Shown: positions 16,075 through 26,252, counted from the stretch's first letter. The stretch: DNA of 64,000 bases from Marivita sp041725935 (GCA_041725935.1 JBGRQD010000001.1:310001-374000); one strand, 5' to 3'. Numbers and translations are program-made. Notes: a model not told the origin generated them from the letters alone.

Positions 16075-16956
16075 ATGCGGCGTGGTCTGATCCTTGGTAT
16101 TGTCGTCCTTGCTGCCGGAGCGGCGGCTGGGTTGGCGCTTACCCGGGCCACGCCCATCGACACGACATCCCTGACCGGGCGCGATGGCGATCCGGTTAAG
16201 GGTGAGACCGTGTTCATCGCGTCAGGCTGTGCCTCGTGCCACTATGCCCCTGACGCCGAAGACGATGCCAAGCTGATCCTTGCAGGCGGCCAGAGATTCG
16301 CGTCCGATTTCGGCACCTTCATCGCGCCCAATATCTCGATGCACCCCGAAGCAGGCATCGGCGACTGGACGCTTGAAGGATTTGCGAGCGCGGTCAAGAA
16401 AGGTGTATCGCCCGAGGGGCAGCACTATTACCCGGCCTTTCCTTATGCATCCTATGTGAACATGACGGATGAGGACGTGGTCGATCTCTGGGCCTATTGG
16501 CAGACCCTGCCCGCAGACGCCACGCCAAGCCAGCCGCACGAGATCGGATTTCCGTTCAACATCCGCCGGTCTCTTGGCGTCTGGAAGCAGCTTTACGTCA
16601 CCGAGGATTGGGTGCTGGCGTCAGTTGATACACCCGAGGTCGAGCGCGGGCGCTATCTGGTCGAAGCGCTGGCCCATTGCGGCGAATGTCATACACCCCG
16701 CGATGCGCTGGGTGGGTTGAACCGCGACGACTGGCTGGGTGGTGCGCCGAATCCGACCGGGCAAGGCACCATCCCGTCGCTGAGGCCGGATGAGCTGAGC
16801 TGGGGTCCGATCGAGATTGCCTATTACCTCGAGACCGGCTTTACGCCCGAATTCGACAGCGTCGGCGGCCACATGGTTGCCGTGGTCGAAAATTTCGCCA
16901 AGCTGCCGGAAAGCGACCGCACTGCAGTGGCCGCCTATCTCAAGGCGCTGCCCTGA
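16075..16956 (+). CDS. Diheme c-type cytochrome
   Basis: A 293-residue protein with an N-terminal membrane anchor or signal (RRGLILGIVVLAAGAAAGLAL) and two class I haem sites, CASCH near residue 49 and CGECH near 202. The two halves resemble cytochrome subunits of membrane alcohol or aldehyde dehydrogenases. With the cytochrome c' gene it may form an electron-transfer pair, perhaps for a periplasmic dehydrogenase or NO chemistry; no dehydrogenase subunit is adjacent. ATG 16075 is chosen over an upstream frame that overlaps cytochrome c'. Confidence 0.9.
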   Translation: MRRGLILGIVVLAAGAAAGLALTRATPIDTTSLTGRDGDPVKGETVFIASGCASCHYAPDAEDDAKLILAGGQRFASDFGTFIAPNISMHPEAGIGDWTLEGFASAVKKGVSPEGQHYYPAFPYASYVNMTDEDVVDLWAYWQTLPADATPSQPHEIGFPFNIRRSLGVWKQLYVTEDWVLASVDTPEVERGRYLVEALAHCGECHTPRDALGGLNRDDWLGGAPNPTGQGTIPSLRPDELSWGPIEIAYYLETGFTPEFDSVGGHMVAVVENFAKLPESDRTAVAAYLKALP

Positions 16957-16965
16957 TCAAAGCGC

Positions 16966-16985
16966 GAGGCGGCAATCGCCGCCTC
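16966..16985. terminator. Hairpin between convergent cytochrome and lipA genes
   Basis: GAGGCGGC and GCCGCCTC pair perfectly around an AATC loop. No T-run follows on either strand, so it is a weak bidirectional terminator at best. The right arm reaches the lipA stop codon. Confidence 0.45.
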
Positions 16986-17934
16986 AGACCGTGGCCAGTT
17001 TCGCCTCGCGATTGGCGCGCAGACGGGCGAAATCATCCCCCGCATGGTAGGACGACCGGGTAAGTGGCGTGGCCGACACCATCAGGAAGCCTTTGCCATA
17101 GGCCGCTTTTTCATAGCCCGCGAACTCCTCGGGCGTGACAAAGCGGTCGACCGCGTGGTGCTTCGGGGTCGGCTGAAGGTATTGTCCGATGGTCAGGAAA
17201 TCCACATCCGCCGCGCGCATGTCATCCATCACCTGCGTCACGGATTGCCGGTCTTCGCCCAAACCGACCATGATGCCCGATTTGGTAAAGATCGACGGGT
17301 CGATTTCCTTGACCCGCTGCAAGAGGCGCAGCGAATGGAAGTACCGCGCACCGGGACGCACTTCGGGATAAAGACCCGGCACGGTTTCGAGGTTGTGGTT
17401 GAACACGTCGGGACGGGCCGCGACCACGGCCTCGAGCGCATCGGGCGCGCATTTCAGGAAATCGGGTGTCAGGATTTCGATAGTGGTGTCGGGCGAGCGG
17501 TGCCGCACGGCGCGGATGGTCTGGGCGAAATGCTCGGCCCCGCCATCGTCGAGATCGTCGCGATCCACCGAGGTGATGACCACGTGGTTCAGCCCGAGTT
17601 TCTGCACCGCATCCGCAACGCGGCCCGGTTCGAACGCATCCAGCGTGCTGGGCCGCCCGGTGGCGATGTTGCAGAAGGTACAGCCGCGCGTGCAGATGTC
17701 ACCCATGATCATCATGGTCGCGTGACCCTGGCTCCAGCATTCGCCGGCATTGGGGCAGCCCGCCTCTTCGCAGACGGTGACCAGCTTGTGTTCACGGATG
17801 ATGCGGCGGGTCTCGTTATAGCCTTCGCCACCCGGCGCCTTGACGCGGATCCAGCTGGGTTTCTTCGGCTGGGCGTTGTCCGGACGATGCGCCTTTTCAG
17901 GATGACGCTGTTCTGGGATCTTGAGGTCGCGCAA
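16984..17934 (-). CDS. lipA: Lipoyl synthase
   Basis: A 316-residue radical-SAM enzyme that inserts two sulfurs into protein-bound octanoyl groups to form lipoate. The auxiliary cluster motif CEEAGCPNAGEC and the SAM-cluster motif CTRGCTFC are both present, together with the C-terminal conserved RSSYHAG. Length and N-terminal KPSWIRVKAPGG agree with alphaproteobacterial LipA. Transcribed alone on the minus strand; its 5' region contains dyad elements between 17984 and 18056. Confidence 0.97.
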   Translation of the reverse strand: MRDLKIPEQRHPEKAHRPDNAQPKKPSWIRVKAPGGEGYNETRRIIREHKLVTVCEEAGCPNAGECWSQGHATMMIMGDICTRGCTFCNIATGRPSTLDAFEPGRVADAVQKLGLNHVVITSVDRDDLDDGGAEHFAQTIRAVRHRSPDTTIEILTPDFLKCAPDALEAVVAARPDVFNHNLETVPGLYPEVRPGARYFHSLRLLQRVKEIDPSIFTKSGIMVGLGEDRQSVTQVMDDMRAADVDFLTIGQYLQPTPKHHAVDRFVTPEEFAGYEKAAYGKGFLMVSATPLTRSSYHAGDDFARLRANREAKLATV

Positions 17935-17983
17935 CGATTTTTCCCCGCTCTTTCAGGTTCTGCTCCGTCTAACATAGAAGGCA

Positions 17984-18056
17984 GCAGGAGGTAGTACCAG
18001 TGTTGCATAGCTGCAATGCAGCTTTCAAATTCCCAAATGTAACGAGTACCTCCTGC
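17984..18056. promoter_or_regulatory. Dyad elements upstream of lipA
   Basis: Outer arms GCAGGAGGTA (17984-17993) and TACCTCCTGC (18047-18056) are exact reverse complements. Between them lies AGCTGCAATGCAGCT (18009-18023), a 15-bp palindrome that fits the CTGC-N3-GCAG pattern reported for PhaR regulators of polyhydroxybutyrate genes. Transcripts of lipA or read-through from the DUF6456 gene could form a large hairpin here. Confidence 0.4.
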
Positions 18057-18127
18057 ACCTTGACCAACCCAGAGCGGGCATTCCGGCCACACCACGATGC
18101 GTCACCCTGCCCTGCGGTGGATCGTCC

Positions 18128-19168
18128 CTACCCGATCAGCACGCGGTCGCGCACACGGGTTTTGGCGTAAAACAGGCTCAGCCGCTGCAATGCGATGCGC
18201 AGCACCACCTTGCCTGACCGTGCCGACCAGCCGAGCCGCTTTTCAGTGGCTTCGAGCCCTTCGCGCAGGCAGCAGCAGCGCAGCACGACCTCGCTCAGCC
18301 CCGGCCCCAGATCCCGCACCGCGTCAAGCGTCCGGTCCACCGCTTCGCAGCGCCGGATGTCGGTGATCTGTTCGGTCCGGGCATAGAGATGCTGCAACGC
18401 CTCGGGCCGGTCCCATCCCAGAAGATCGGATTTGGCAAAGCCCGCGATGGCGAAATCCTCGTGCAGCCGGTCGCCCGCAGCAACGAAATCCGCAGGCAGG
18501 AACGGTTTGCCATCGGGGCCGCGCCGTCGGGCCAGAACCGAGAGCGGGCTTTCGAAACCGGGGCCGCTTGACTGGGACCGGTCGCGCGAGCGGCGATCCG
18601 GCTCGGACATGTGAAAAAGGCTCTGGTCCTCGTCCTGCGGACGCGCCGCACGGGCATCGCGGGCCGCGACCAGCCTTGGCAGGATGCCGCGCCCCTCCTC
18701 GGTGATCCGGTAGCGTTTCAGGGCGGTGCCGCCCTCGGGTGCAATCCAGTTGCGCAGGACAAGGGCGGCCGCGACATCCAGATCAACGGCCCCCAGCACG
18801 AGTGTGTCGCCTTCACCCAGCGTCTTGACGATGGCCGCCTGCCGCACGCCGTCGCGGTAGAGCATCATCGCCCGCGACTGGCACAGAAGGCGCATTGCCT
18901 CGGTAACAGCATCCATCCCAGCAGATTTGGTCGCGGCGTCCCCCGGATCGGCGGGAAGCCCCCCCAGAACGCGGTCGACCAACGGGTCGTCCCGCAAGGT
19001 TTCGAGCTTGCGCACCTGCCGCAGGATGGTCGACGGATGGCACCCGGCCTCGCGTGCAATTTCGCGCAGCGGTCGCCCGTCAGCGGTATGTGCCAGATAG
19101 CGGCGTGCCTCTTCGGGCCACAATGCGGTCAGTCCCGGACGGCTTTTGACATGTTGCAGGTCAGTCAT
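18128..19168 (-). CDS. DUF6456 domain protein with N-terminal helix-turn-helix
   Basis: A 346-residue protein found mainly in Rhodobacterales and relatives. The N terminus holds a helix-turn-helix (REIAREAGCHPSTILRQVRKLE, residues about 35-56), the middle a second winged-helix-like region (GEGDTLVLGAVDLDVAAALV, YRITEEGRGIL), and the C terminus the DUF6456 domain (SPLSVLARRRGPDGKPFLPADFVAAGDRL to the end). It is likely a DNA-binding regulator; no target is known to me. It faces a DUF6477 gene across a 246-base gap containing a DnaA-box-like sequence. Confidence 0.85.
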   Translation of the reverse strand: MTDLQHVKSRPGLTALWPEEARRYLAHTADGRPLREIAREAGCHPSTILRQVRKLETLRDDPLVDRVLGGLPADPGDAATKSAGMDAVTEAMRLLCQSRAMMLYRDGVRQAAIVKTLGEGDTLVLGAVDLDVAAALVLRNWIAPEGGTALKRYRITEEGRGILPRLVAARDARAARPQDEDQSLFHMSEPDRRSRDRSQSSGPGFESPLSVLARRRGPDGKPFLPADFVAAGDRLHEDFAIAGFAKSDLLGWDRPEALQHLYARTEQITDIRRCEAVDRTLDAVRDLGPGLSEVVLRCCCLREGLEATEKRLGWSARSGKVVLRIALQRLSLFYAKTRVRDRVLIG

Positions 19169-19213
19169 TGAAATCCCCCAAATTCAGACGGTCCCGTGAA
19201 AAAATCCACAGAT

Positions 19214-19222
19214 TTATCCACA
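19214..19222 (+). promoter_or_regulatory. DnaA-box-like sequence
   Basis: TTATCCACA matches the consensus DnaA box, and a second TCCACA lies 9 bases upstream. It sits 46 bases from the DUF6456 start in an AT-rich gap. A single 9-mer could occur by chance, so control by DnaA is only a suggestion. Confidence 0.35.
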
Positions 19223-19414
19223 AACAGCAATCAACCTATGAGTGTATTTATTTCTGATTTGTTAACTTTTGCCGGTTTTCAAGCTTTTGTTTCCAAATGG
19301 TAAACAAATTGACGCGGCACCGTTCGCAACTCAAGCCACGACGCAACGCATCTTTAGGTTGTGCGATGGTCCTGCCACGAGAACGCATTTCTCCAGCCAG
19401 AAAAGGACCAGACC

Positions 19415-19726
19415 ATGCAAGATCTGCTGACCCAAATCGCTGCCCTGCGCCGCCCGCGCCTGCTGATCCGTGCCGCCCGGATCGGGGCGCAAACCTACCG
19501 CCGCGAGGCCCGGCTTCCACGGCTTCTGGGGTACGGTGTTACGCCGCGGCTTGGGTCGACGCTGGTGCGGCTGATGGCGCTGGAGGCCGAGATGAACGAC
19601 CGACGTGAAAACGGCGATGCCGGGTACAGCATCGCCGTGCATGTTGATCTTCTGATCGCGATCATGGGCGAATCCCAGCTTCTGCGCGCTCAGTCGCAGA
19701 TAGCCGGGCCCGCCACGATCACATGA
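19415..19726 (+). CDS. DUF6477 family protein
   Basis: A 103-residue protein of a small Rhodobacterales family. Recognisable pattern: LRRPRLLIRAARIGAQTYRR, then LEAEMNDRRENGDAGYSIAVHVDLLIAIMGE. No catalytic motif or membrane segment is visible. It is divergent from the DUF6456 gene, an arrangement I recall as common in the group, and its last 8 bases overlap the convergent mttB-like gene. Function unknown. Confidence 0.8.
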   Translation: MQDLLTQIAALRRPRLLIRAARIGAQTYRREARLPRLLGYGVTPRLGSTLVRLMALEAEMNDRRENGDAGYSIAVHVDLLIAIMGESQLLRAQSQIAGPATIT

Positions 19727-21263
19727 AGGCGTCGGGCATCGACGCTTTCTTCTTCGCCACATATTCGGTCAGGGCGTCGTGGATGCCCGGATCGAGCGGC
19801 GGCTGCTGATAGGTGTCGATCATCCGCTGCACCCGTTCGGTCGCCAGCGCCATGGTGTCGCGCGCGCCCTCTTCGGACCATGTCTCGTAGGGTTTGAAGT
19901 CGAAGATCTCGGACCGCCAGAAGGCGGATTTGAAATTCGCCTGCGTGTGTTCACAGCCAAGGTAATGGCCACCCGGCCCAACTTCGGCAATCGCGCCCAT
20001 CGCCTGCGCCTCTTCGTCGACGGCAACACCCTGGGCCATCTTGTGCAGCGCACCAAGCTGGTCGGCATCCATCACGAATTTCTCGAAGGACGACACCAGA
20101 CCGCCTTCGAGCCAGCCACACGCGTGCAGCATGAAGTTCACACCCGACAGCAGACCCATGTTCAGGCTGTTGGCTGTTTCGTACGCGGCCTGCGCATCGG
20201 GCAGTTTCGACCCGGTAAAGCTGCCTGCCGAGCGGAATGGCAGACCCATGCGGCGGGCCAGCTGACCGGCACCGTAGGTGATCTGGCTGGCCTCTGGGGT
20301 GCCGAAGGTGGGCGCGCCGGAGTTCATGTCGATCGAGGTCACGAAGGCGCCGAAGATCACCGGTGCGCCGGGACGGATCAGTTGGCTGTAGGCGATGCCC
20401 GCCATCACTTCGGCCAGAACCTGTGTGAGCGTGCCCATGACCGAGACCGGCGCCATTGCGCCACCCACGATGAACGGGCTGATGATGCAGGCCTGGTTGT
20501 TCTTGGCATACACCTCCAGCGCGCCCATCATCACGTCATCGAAGGTCATCGGCGAGTTGATGTTGATGAGCGAGGTCATCACGGCGTTGTTCTGAACGAA
20601 GTCCTGACCAAAGAGAATCTCGCACATGTCCACGCTGTCCTGCGCGCGGCTGGGTTCGGTCACCGATCCCATGAAGGGTTTGTCCGACAGCGTCATATGC
20701 GCCATCAGCATATCGAGGTGACGCTTGTTCACCGGCACATCTGTCGGCTCGCACACCGTGCCGCCCGAGTGATGCAGCCATTTGGACATGTAGCCCAGCT
20801 TCACAAATTTCTCGAAATCGGCCATCGTCGCATAGCGGCGGCCGCCCATGGCGTCATGCACGAAGGGCGGGCCATAGACCGGCGCCAGAACGAGATTGCG
20901 CCCGCCGATTTCCACCGCACGGTTCGGGTTGCGCGCGTGTTGGGTAAAGGTCGAGGGTGCCGTGCTGCACAGCTTGCGCGCCAGACCACGCGGAATGCGC
21001 ACGCGCTCGCCCGTGATCTCGGCACCTGCTTCGCGCCAGCGATCCAGCGCAGCGGGGTTGTTGACGAAGTTCACGCCGATTTCGGCAAGCACGGTCTCTG
21101 CATTGGCCTCGATGATATCGAGCGCTTCTTCGTTCAGGATCTCGAAATTCGGGATGTTGCGCTGGATATACTTGGCCGTTTCAACAGAAACTGCCGTGCG
21201 CTCTGCGCGTCGCGCCGCACCGCCGCCACCCCGTGACCGTTTGCGTGTTTCTGCCTCTGCCAT
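19719..21263 (-). CDS. MttB-family methyltransferase (non-pyrrolysine)
   Basis: A 514-residue member of the trimethylamine methyltransferase superfamily (COG5598). The frame is open throughout, without the in-frame TAG that encodes pyrrolysine in archaeal MttB, so it belongs to the non-Pyl branch whose characterised members demethylate glycine betaine or other quaternary amines and pass the methyl group to a corrinoid protein. Family segments include PNFEILNEEALDIIEANAE and GPGGHYLGCEHTQANF near the C terminus. The N terminus carries a basic, glycine-rich tail (RKRSRGGGGAARRAER). No corrinoid protein gene lies nearby. Substrate cannot be read from the sequence. Confidence 0.88.
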   Translation of the reverse strand: MAEAETRKRSRGGGGAARRAERTAVSVETAKYIQRNIPNFEILNEEALDIIEANAETVLAEIGVNFVNNPAALDRWREAGAEITGERVRIPRGLARKLCSTAPSTFTQHARNPNRAVEIGGRNLVLAPVYGPPFVHDAMGGRRYATMADFEKFVKLGYMSKWLHHSGGTVCEPTDVPVNKRHLDMLMAHMTLSDKPFMGSVTEPSRAQDSVDMCEILFGQDFVQNNAVMTSLININSPMTFDDVMMGALEVYAKNNQACIISPFIVGGAMAPVSVMGTLTQVLAEVMAGIAYSQLIRPGAPVIFGAFVTSIDMNSGAPTFGTPEASQITYGAGQLARRMGLPFRSAGSFTGSKLPDAQAAYETANSLNMGLLSGVNFMLHACGWLEGGLVSSFEKFVMDADQLGALHKMAQGVAVDEEAQAMGAIAEVGPGGHYLGCEHTQANFKSAFWRSEIFDFKPYETWSEEGARDTMALATERVQRMIDTYQQPPLDPGIHDALTEYVAKKKASMPDAFM

Positions 21264-21465
21264 GATTCAACTCCGTGCGGATTCAATTGCGCCCGGTCCA
21301 GCGTCCGGTGGACACGTCATAGTATGAGACAGGACGCCTCCAACGACGGTAAACGTCCTGTGCGTGGCGAAAGCGACATTTCACCCCGCCTTGCGCGACG
21401 GCATGGCACGGGAACCCGGTGCGTGTCTCGGTGGTTAAGACCATGTATTGCCGAGGAGACCCGAC

Positions 21466-21642
21466 ATGCGTTTTGCCCCCAAGAAAACCGCAGCCATGCT
21501 GGCGGTGCTGTGTGCAGGGCTGGGAATCATCCTGCTGGGTTTTGCTGGTCAGGTCCTCTCGTTCGGGCTGTCCATCGTCCTGTGTTTTCTTGTCTGGATC
21601 GTCGGCGCGCGGATCGTGCACCTGGCGTTTCACACAGAGTGA
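21466..21642 (+). CDS. Small two-helix membrane protein
   Basis: A 58-residue protein with two adjacent hydrophobic segments (AAMLAVLCAGLGIILLGF and VLSFGLSIVLCFLVWIVGAR). A good ribosome-binding site GAGGAGA lies 7 bases before the ATG, which is why this start is preferred over one six codons earlier. It precedes guaA by 75 bases. Function unknown. Confidence 0.6.
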   Translation: MRFAPKKTAAMLAVLCAGLGIILLGFAGQVLSFGLSIVLCFLVWIVGARIVHLAFHTE

Positions 21643-21717
21643 CAGCCCTCTTGTCGCAATTGACCCAAGCAGCATCGGGAATATTGCCATTTTCCATGGC
21701 TCTGCCTATCAGGAGCC

Positions 21718-23279
<1,562 letters not shown>

Positions 23280-23289
<10 letters not shown>

Positions 23290-23903
23290 TGCGCGCAAGC
23301 CTTCTGGCCCTGTCGCTGACCCTGCCCGGTCTGGTGGTGGCCGAGCCCAGCTATCACCGCGTGATCGACGTGGCAGCGAATGACACGCTGAACGTGCGGG
23401 CCGAGCCGTCAGCCAGCAGCGCCGATATCGGCGATCTGGCCCATGATGCGCGGCAGGTCGAGGTGTTCGAGTTCGATCCCACAGGCTATTGGGCGCGCAT
23501 CGCTCTGAATGAACGTGACGGCTGGGTCGCGACGCGCTTTCTGACCCGCGACGATGTTGCCACCTTGGGCGAGACCACGATCCCACAGGGCCTCATCTGC
23601 GGCGGCACCGAACCGTTCTGGGCTTTGGGACTTTATGGCGAGGATGCGCGCTATTCGCACCCCACCGATGGCGATACCGATTTCGGCTATGAGACCCTCA
23701 TGATCGCAGAAGGCCGACTAGGCAGCCCTGCCCTTGTCATGCTGGCGACCGAAGACGACACCGTGATCGAGGCGACACTCGCCGGCGCATCCTGCACTGA
23801 CGGGATGAGCGACCGGTCCTATGGCTGGACGATCACGCTGCAACGCATCGCTCTTGGGGAACGGCGCTTTCTGTCCGGCTGCTGTCACCTGCCGCGGGAC
23901 TAG
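23280..23903 (+). CDS. SH3-domain exported protein (COG3650-like C terminus)
   Basis: A 207-residue protein with a signal peptide ending about VVAEP, a bacterial SH3 domain (LNVRAEPSASSADIGDL to GWVATRFL), and a C-terminal domain containing CGGTEPFWAL and CTDGMSDRSYGW, a pattern seen in small exported lipoprotein-like proteins. Envelope function is likely but unproven. The start overlaps the end of guaA by 10 bases; ATG 23280 is chosen because GGAA sits 7 bases upstream, with 23289 as an alternative. Confidence 0.8.
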
Positions 23904-23908
23904 GCAAC

Positions 23909-24805
23909 ATGTCCCAGCAGCCAAACACCGGGGGCGTCTTGGTCCCCCTGTCCCCGACAATCCGCGCCTGCCTCTGGATGATCGGGGCAATCGTGTCCTT
24001 CACGTCGATGGCCATCGCGGGTCGTGCGGTCAGCCTCGATCTCGATACGTTCGAGATCATGATGTACCGCAGCCTGATTGGCGTGGTCATCGTGGTCAGC
24101 GTCGCCACCGTCGCAGGTACGCTTCACCAGGTGCGCGCGCAAAAGCTGGGTCTGCATTTCGTCCGCAATATCAGCCACTTCGCGGGTCAGAATCTGTGGT
24201 TCTACTCAATCACGGTGATCCCGCTGGCGCAGGTTTTCGCGCTTGAGTTCACCTCACCGCTCTGGGTGATGCTGCTGGCCCCGTTCGTGCTGGGCGAACG
24301 TTTGACCAGGACGCAAGTAATCGCGGCGGTGATCGGCTTTGTCGGCATCCTGATCGTCACCCGGCCCAGCCCCGAGACCTTTCACATCGGATTGGTGACT
24401 GCGGCGATGGCCGCAATAGGCTTTGCCGGATCGGCGGTGTTCACCCGGAGGCTGACCCGGACCGAAACGATCACCTGCATCCTCTTTTACCTGACGGTCA
24501 TGCAGGCCCTCATGGGCATCGCCTTTGCCGGGTTTGACGGCGACATCGCGCTGCCGACAGCCGCCAACATACCTTGGGTGGTGGTGATCGCGGTGGCCGG
24601 TCTGGTGGCGCATTTCTGCCTGACCACCGCGCTGTCGCTGGCTCCCGCGACGATCGTCATGCCCATCGACTTTGCCCGCTTGCCGGTCATCGCCATCGTC
24701 GGAATGCTGATCTACGCAGAACCACTGGACCCGTTTGTCCTGCTCGGAGCCGTCCTGATCTTTGGTGCGAATTACTTCAACATCTGGTCATCCACCCGTA
24801 CGTAA
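23909..24805 (+). CDS. DMT superfamily (EamA) transporter
   Basis: A 298-residue inner-membrane protein with ten predicted helices in two EamA repeats; the first ends near GERLTRTQVIAAVIGFVGILIV and the second near YAEPLDPFVLLGAVLIFGANYF, the signature end of each repeat. Such transporters export metabolites or amino acids; substrate unknown. The short gap to the SH3 gene suggests co-transcription. Confidence 0.9.
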   Translation: MSQQPNTGGVLVPLSPTIRACLWMIGAIVSFTSMAIAGRAVSLDLDTFEIMMYRSLIGVVIVVSVATVAGTLHQVRAQKLGLHFVRNISHFAGQNLWFYSITVIPLAQVFALEFTSPLWVMLLAPFVLGERLTRTQVIAAVIGFVGILIVTRPSPETFHIGLVTAAMAAIGFAGSAVFTRRLTRTETITCILFYLTVMQALMGIAFAGFDGDIALPTAANIPWVVVIAVAGLVAHFCLTTALSLAPATIVMPIDFARLPVIAIVGMLIYAEPLDPFVLLGAVLIFGANYFNIWSSTRT

Positions 24806-24844
24806 CGGGAATGTGACGCTACGGCACAAACCGTGTGCTGACGT

Positions 24845-24862
24845 ATGGTCAAAATTGACCAT
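24845..24862. promoter_or_regulatory. Operator candidate upstream of the FadL-type gene
   Basis: ATGGTCAAAATTGACCAT is an 18-bp perfect palindrome, 64 bases before the fadL-type ATG. The TGGTC/GACCA half-sites resemble binding sites of fatty-acid regulators of the FadR kind, but no regulator gene is adjacent. Confidence 0.5.
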
Positions 24863-24926
24863 TCCTTAGGCAGATGGGTACGCAAATTGCAGGGAGCTCC
24901 AGACACATCCAAGGGAAGAGGGACAG

Positions 24927-26252
24927 ATGACACGATTGATGACAAGCGCAATGGCGCTTGCCGTTGCAGCAGGCACGGCACAGGCAGGGGGCATCGAGCG
25001 CTCCAACAATGATTACGGGTTTCTGTTCACTCAGAACGACCAGCTTCAGCTCAGCTTTTCGCGCGTGATGCCCGAACTTTCGGGCACGTATACACCGGAG
25101 CTCACAGCGGCGGGCGGCGGTGAAAGCGACACCGGCAACATGCTGAAAGATTACAATAATTACAGCCTCGCCTACAAGAATGACATCAATGAAAAACTGA
25201 CCTTCGGGATCTACGTGAACAACCCCTACGGTGCGGGCGCGGATTACACCCAAGGCATCTATTCCGGGCTGTCCGCCGATTGGGACAGCGACCAGATCGC
25301 GCTTGTTGGCAAATACCGAGTCGGCGACCGTGTGTCGGTCTTTGGCGGCGCGCGCTATGTCGAAAGTCAGGCGGAGATCACCATCCCCGATCTTCTGGTG
25401 CGCAGCGCGGTCGGCCGCAATGCACAGGGCATAGGCGCACGGGCGCAGGCCTTGGGTGCCGAGGCACAGGCGCTTGGCGCGCAGGCACAGGCGGCAGGGG
25501 CCGCAGGTGATCTTGCCACGGCTCAGGAGCTGGGCGCTCAGGCGCAGGCGCTTGGTGCGCAGGCACAGACGCTTGGGGCCCGCGCGCAGACATTGGGCGC
25601 TGCGGCTCAGGATTTTGGCACCTCGATGGAATACAACGCCAGCGGTCGCCGGGTTGGTGACTGGGGCGCGATCCTTGGCGTGGCTTACGAAATTCCAGAT
25701 ATCGCGCTGCGCGTCGCGCTCTCGTGGCAAAGCGAGATCACCCACACGTTCAGCACCGGCGAAACCCTTGCGGGTCTTGGCATCGACGCGACGGGCGGCG
25801 ACACCAAGGTGACCATGCCGCAGGCCGTGGCTCTGGATTTTCAGACGGGCATCGCTCCGGGCACCCTGCTCTTCGGTCAGGTCAAATGGGTCGAATGGTC
25901 GAAATGGGAGGTCCGCACCCCCGAATACGAAGGTGTGACCGGCGGCAATGTGACCAGCTTTGAAAACGACCGCACCACATGGAAACTCGGCGTTGGACGC
26001 GCCTTCACAGAAGAGCTTTCGGGCTTTGTGCAGGTGTCGTACGAGGCGCAGAACGGCGATGTCGTGTCACGCCTTGCCCCGCGCGACGGCTTTGTCAGCC
26101 TTGGCGTCGGCGGACAGTACAAGATGGACAACATGACCTTCCGCGGCGGGCTCGAATACGCGTGGATCGGCGAAGCCGAAGATGCCTCCGGCGTCAAGTT
26201 CGACGACAACACAGCGTTAGGCGTCGGCCTGTCCCTGACCGTCGATTTCTGA
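24927..26252 (+). CDS. OmpP1/FadL-family outer-membrane transporter
   Basis: A 441-residue beta-barrel protein that would carry long-chain fatty acids or other hydrophobic compounds across the outer membrane. The signal peptide ends at AQA (residue 20). The mature N terminus GGIERSNNDYGFLFTQND and the end GVGLSLTVDF (terminal aromatic for barrel assembly) fit the family. Residues 166-231 are an Ala/Gly/Gln-rich run of about nine seven-residue repeats not found in E. coli FadL, replacing an extracellular loop. GGGAAGAGGG precedes the ATG; an 18-bp palindrome lies further upstream and a strong terminator follows. Confidence 0.88.
   Translation: MTRLMTSAMALAVAAGTAQAGGIERSNNDYGFLFTQNDQLQLSFSRVMPELSGTYTPELTAAGGGESDTGNMLKDYNNYSLAYKNDINEKLTFGIYVNNPYGAGADYTQGIYSGLSADWDSDQIALVGKYRVGDRVSVFGGARYVESQAEITIPDLLVRSAVGRNAQGIGARAQALGAEAQALGAQAQAAGAAGDLATAQELGAQAQALGAQAQTLGARAQTLGAAAQDFGTSMEYNASGRRVGDWGAILGVAYEIPDIALRVALSWQSEITHTFSTGETLAGLGIDATGGDTKVTMPQAVALDFQTGIAPGTLLFGQVKWVEWSKWEVRTPEYEGVTGGNVTSFENDRTTWKLGVGRAFTEELSGFVQVSYEAQNGDVVSRLAPRDGFVSLGVGGQYKMDNMTFRGGLEYAWIGEAEDASGVKFDDNTALGVGLSLTVDF
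25422..25619 (+). repeat. 21-bp (heptad) repeats inside the FadL-type gene
   Basis: About nine units of seven codons with consensus A-Q-A-L-G-A-Q/E, interrupted once by GAAGDLATAQ. The regular Leu or small residue at one heptad position fits a helical or coiled-coil hairpin. Unit sequences differ at third codon positions, so the repeat is maintained at protein level and is not a fresh slippage product. Confidence 0.8.

Noticed and set aside
19719..21263. Pyrrolysine-containing trimethylamine methyltransferase
   Set aside because: No in-frame TAG is present and no pyl genes are nearby.
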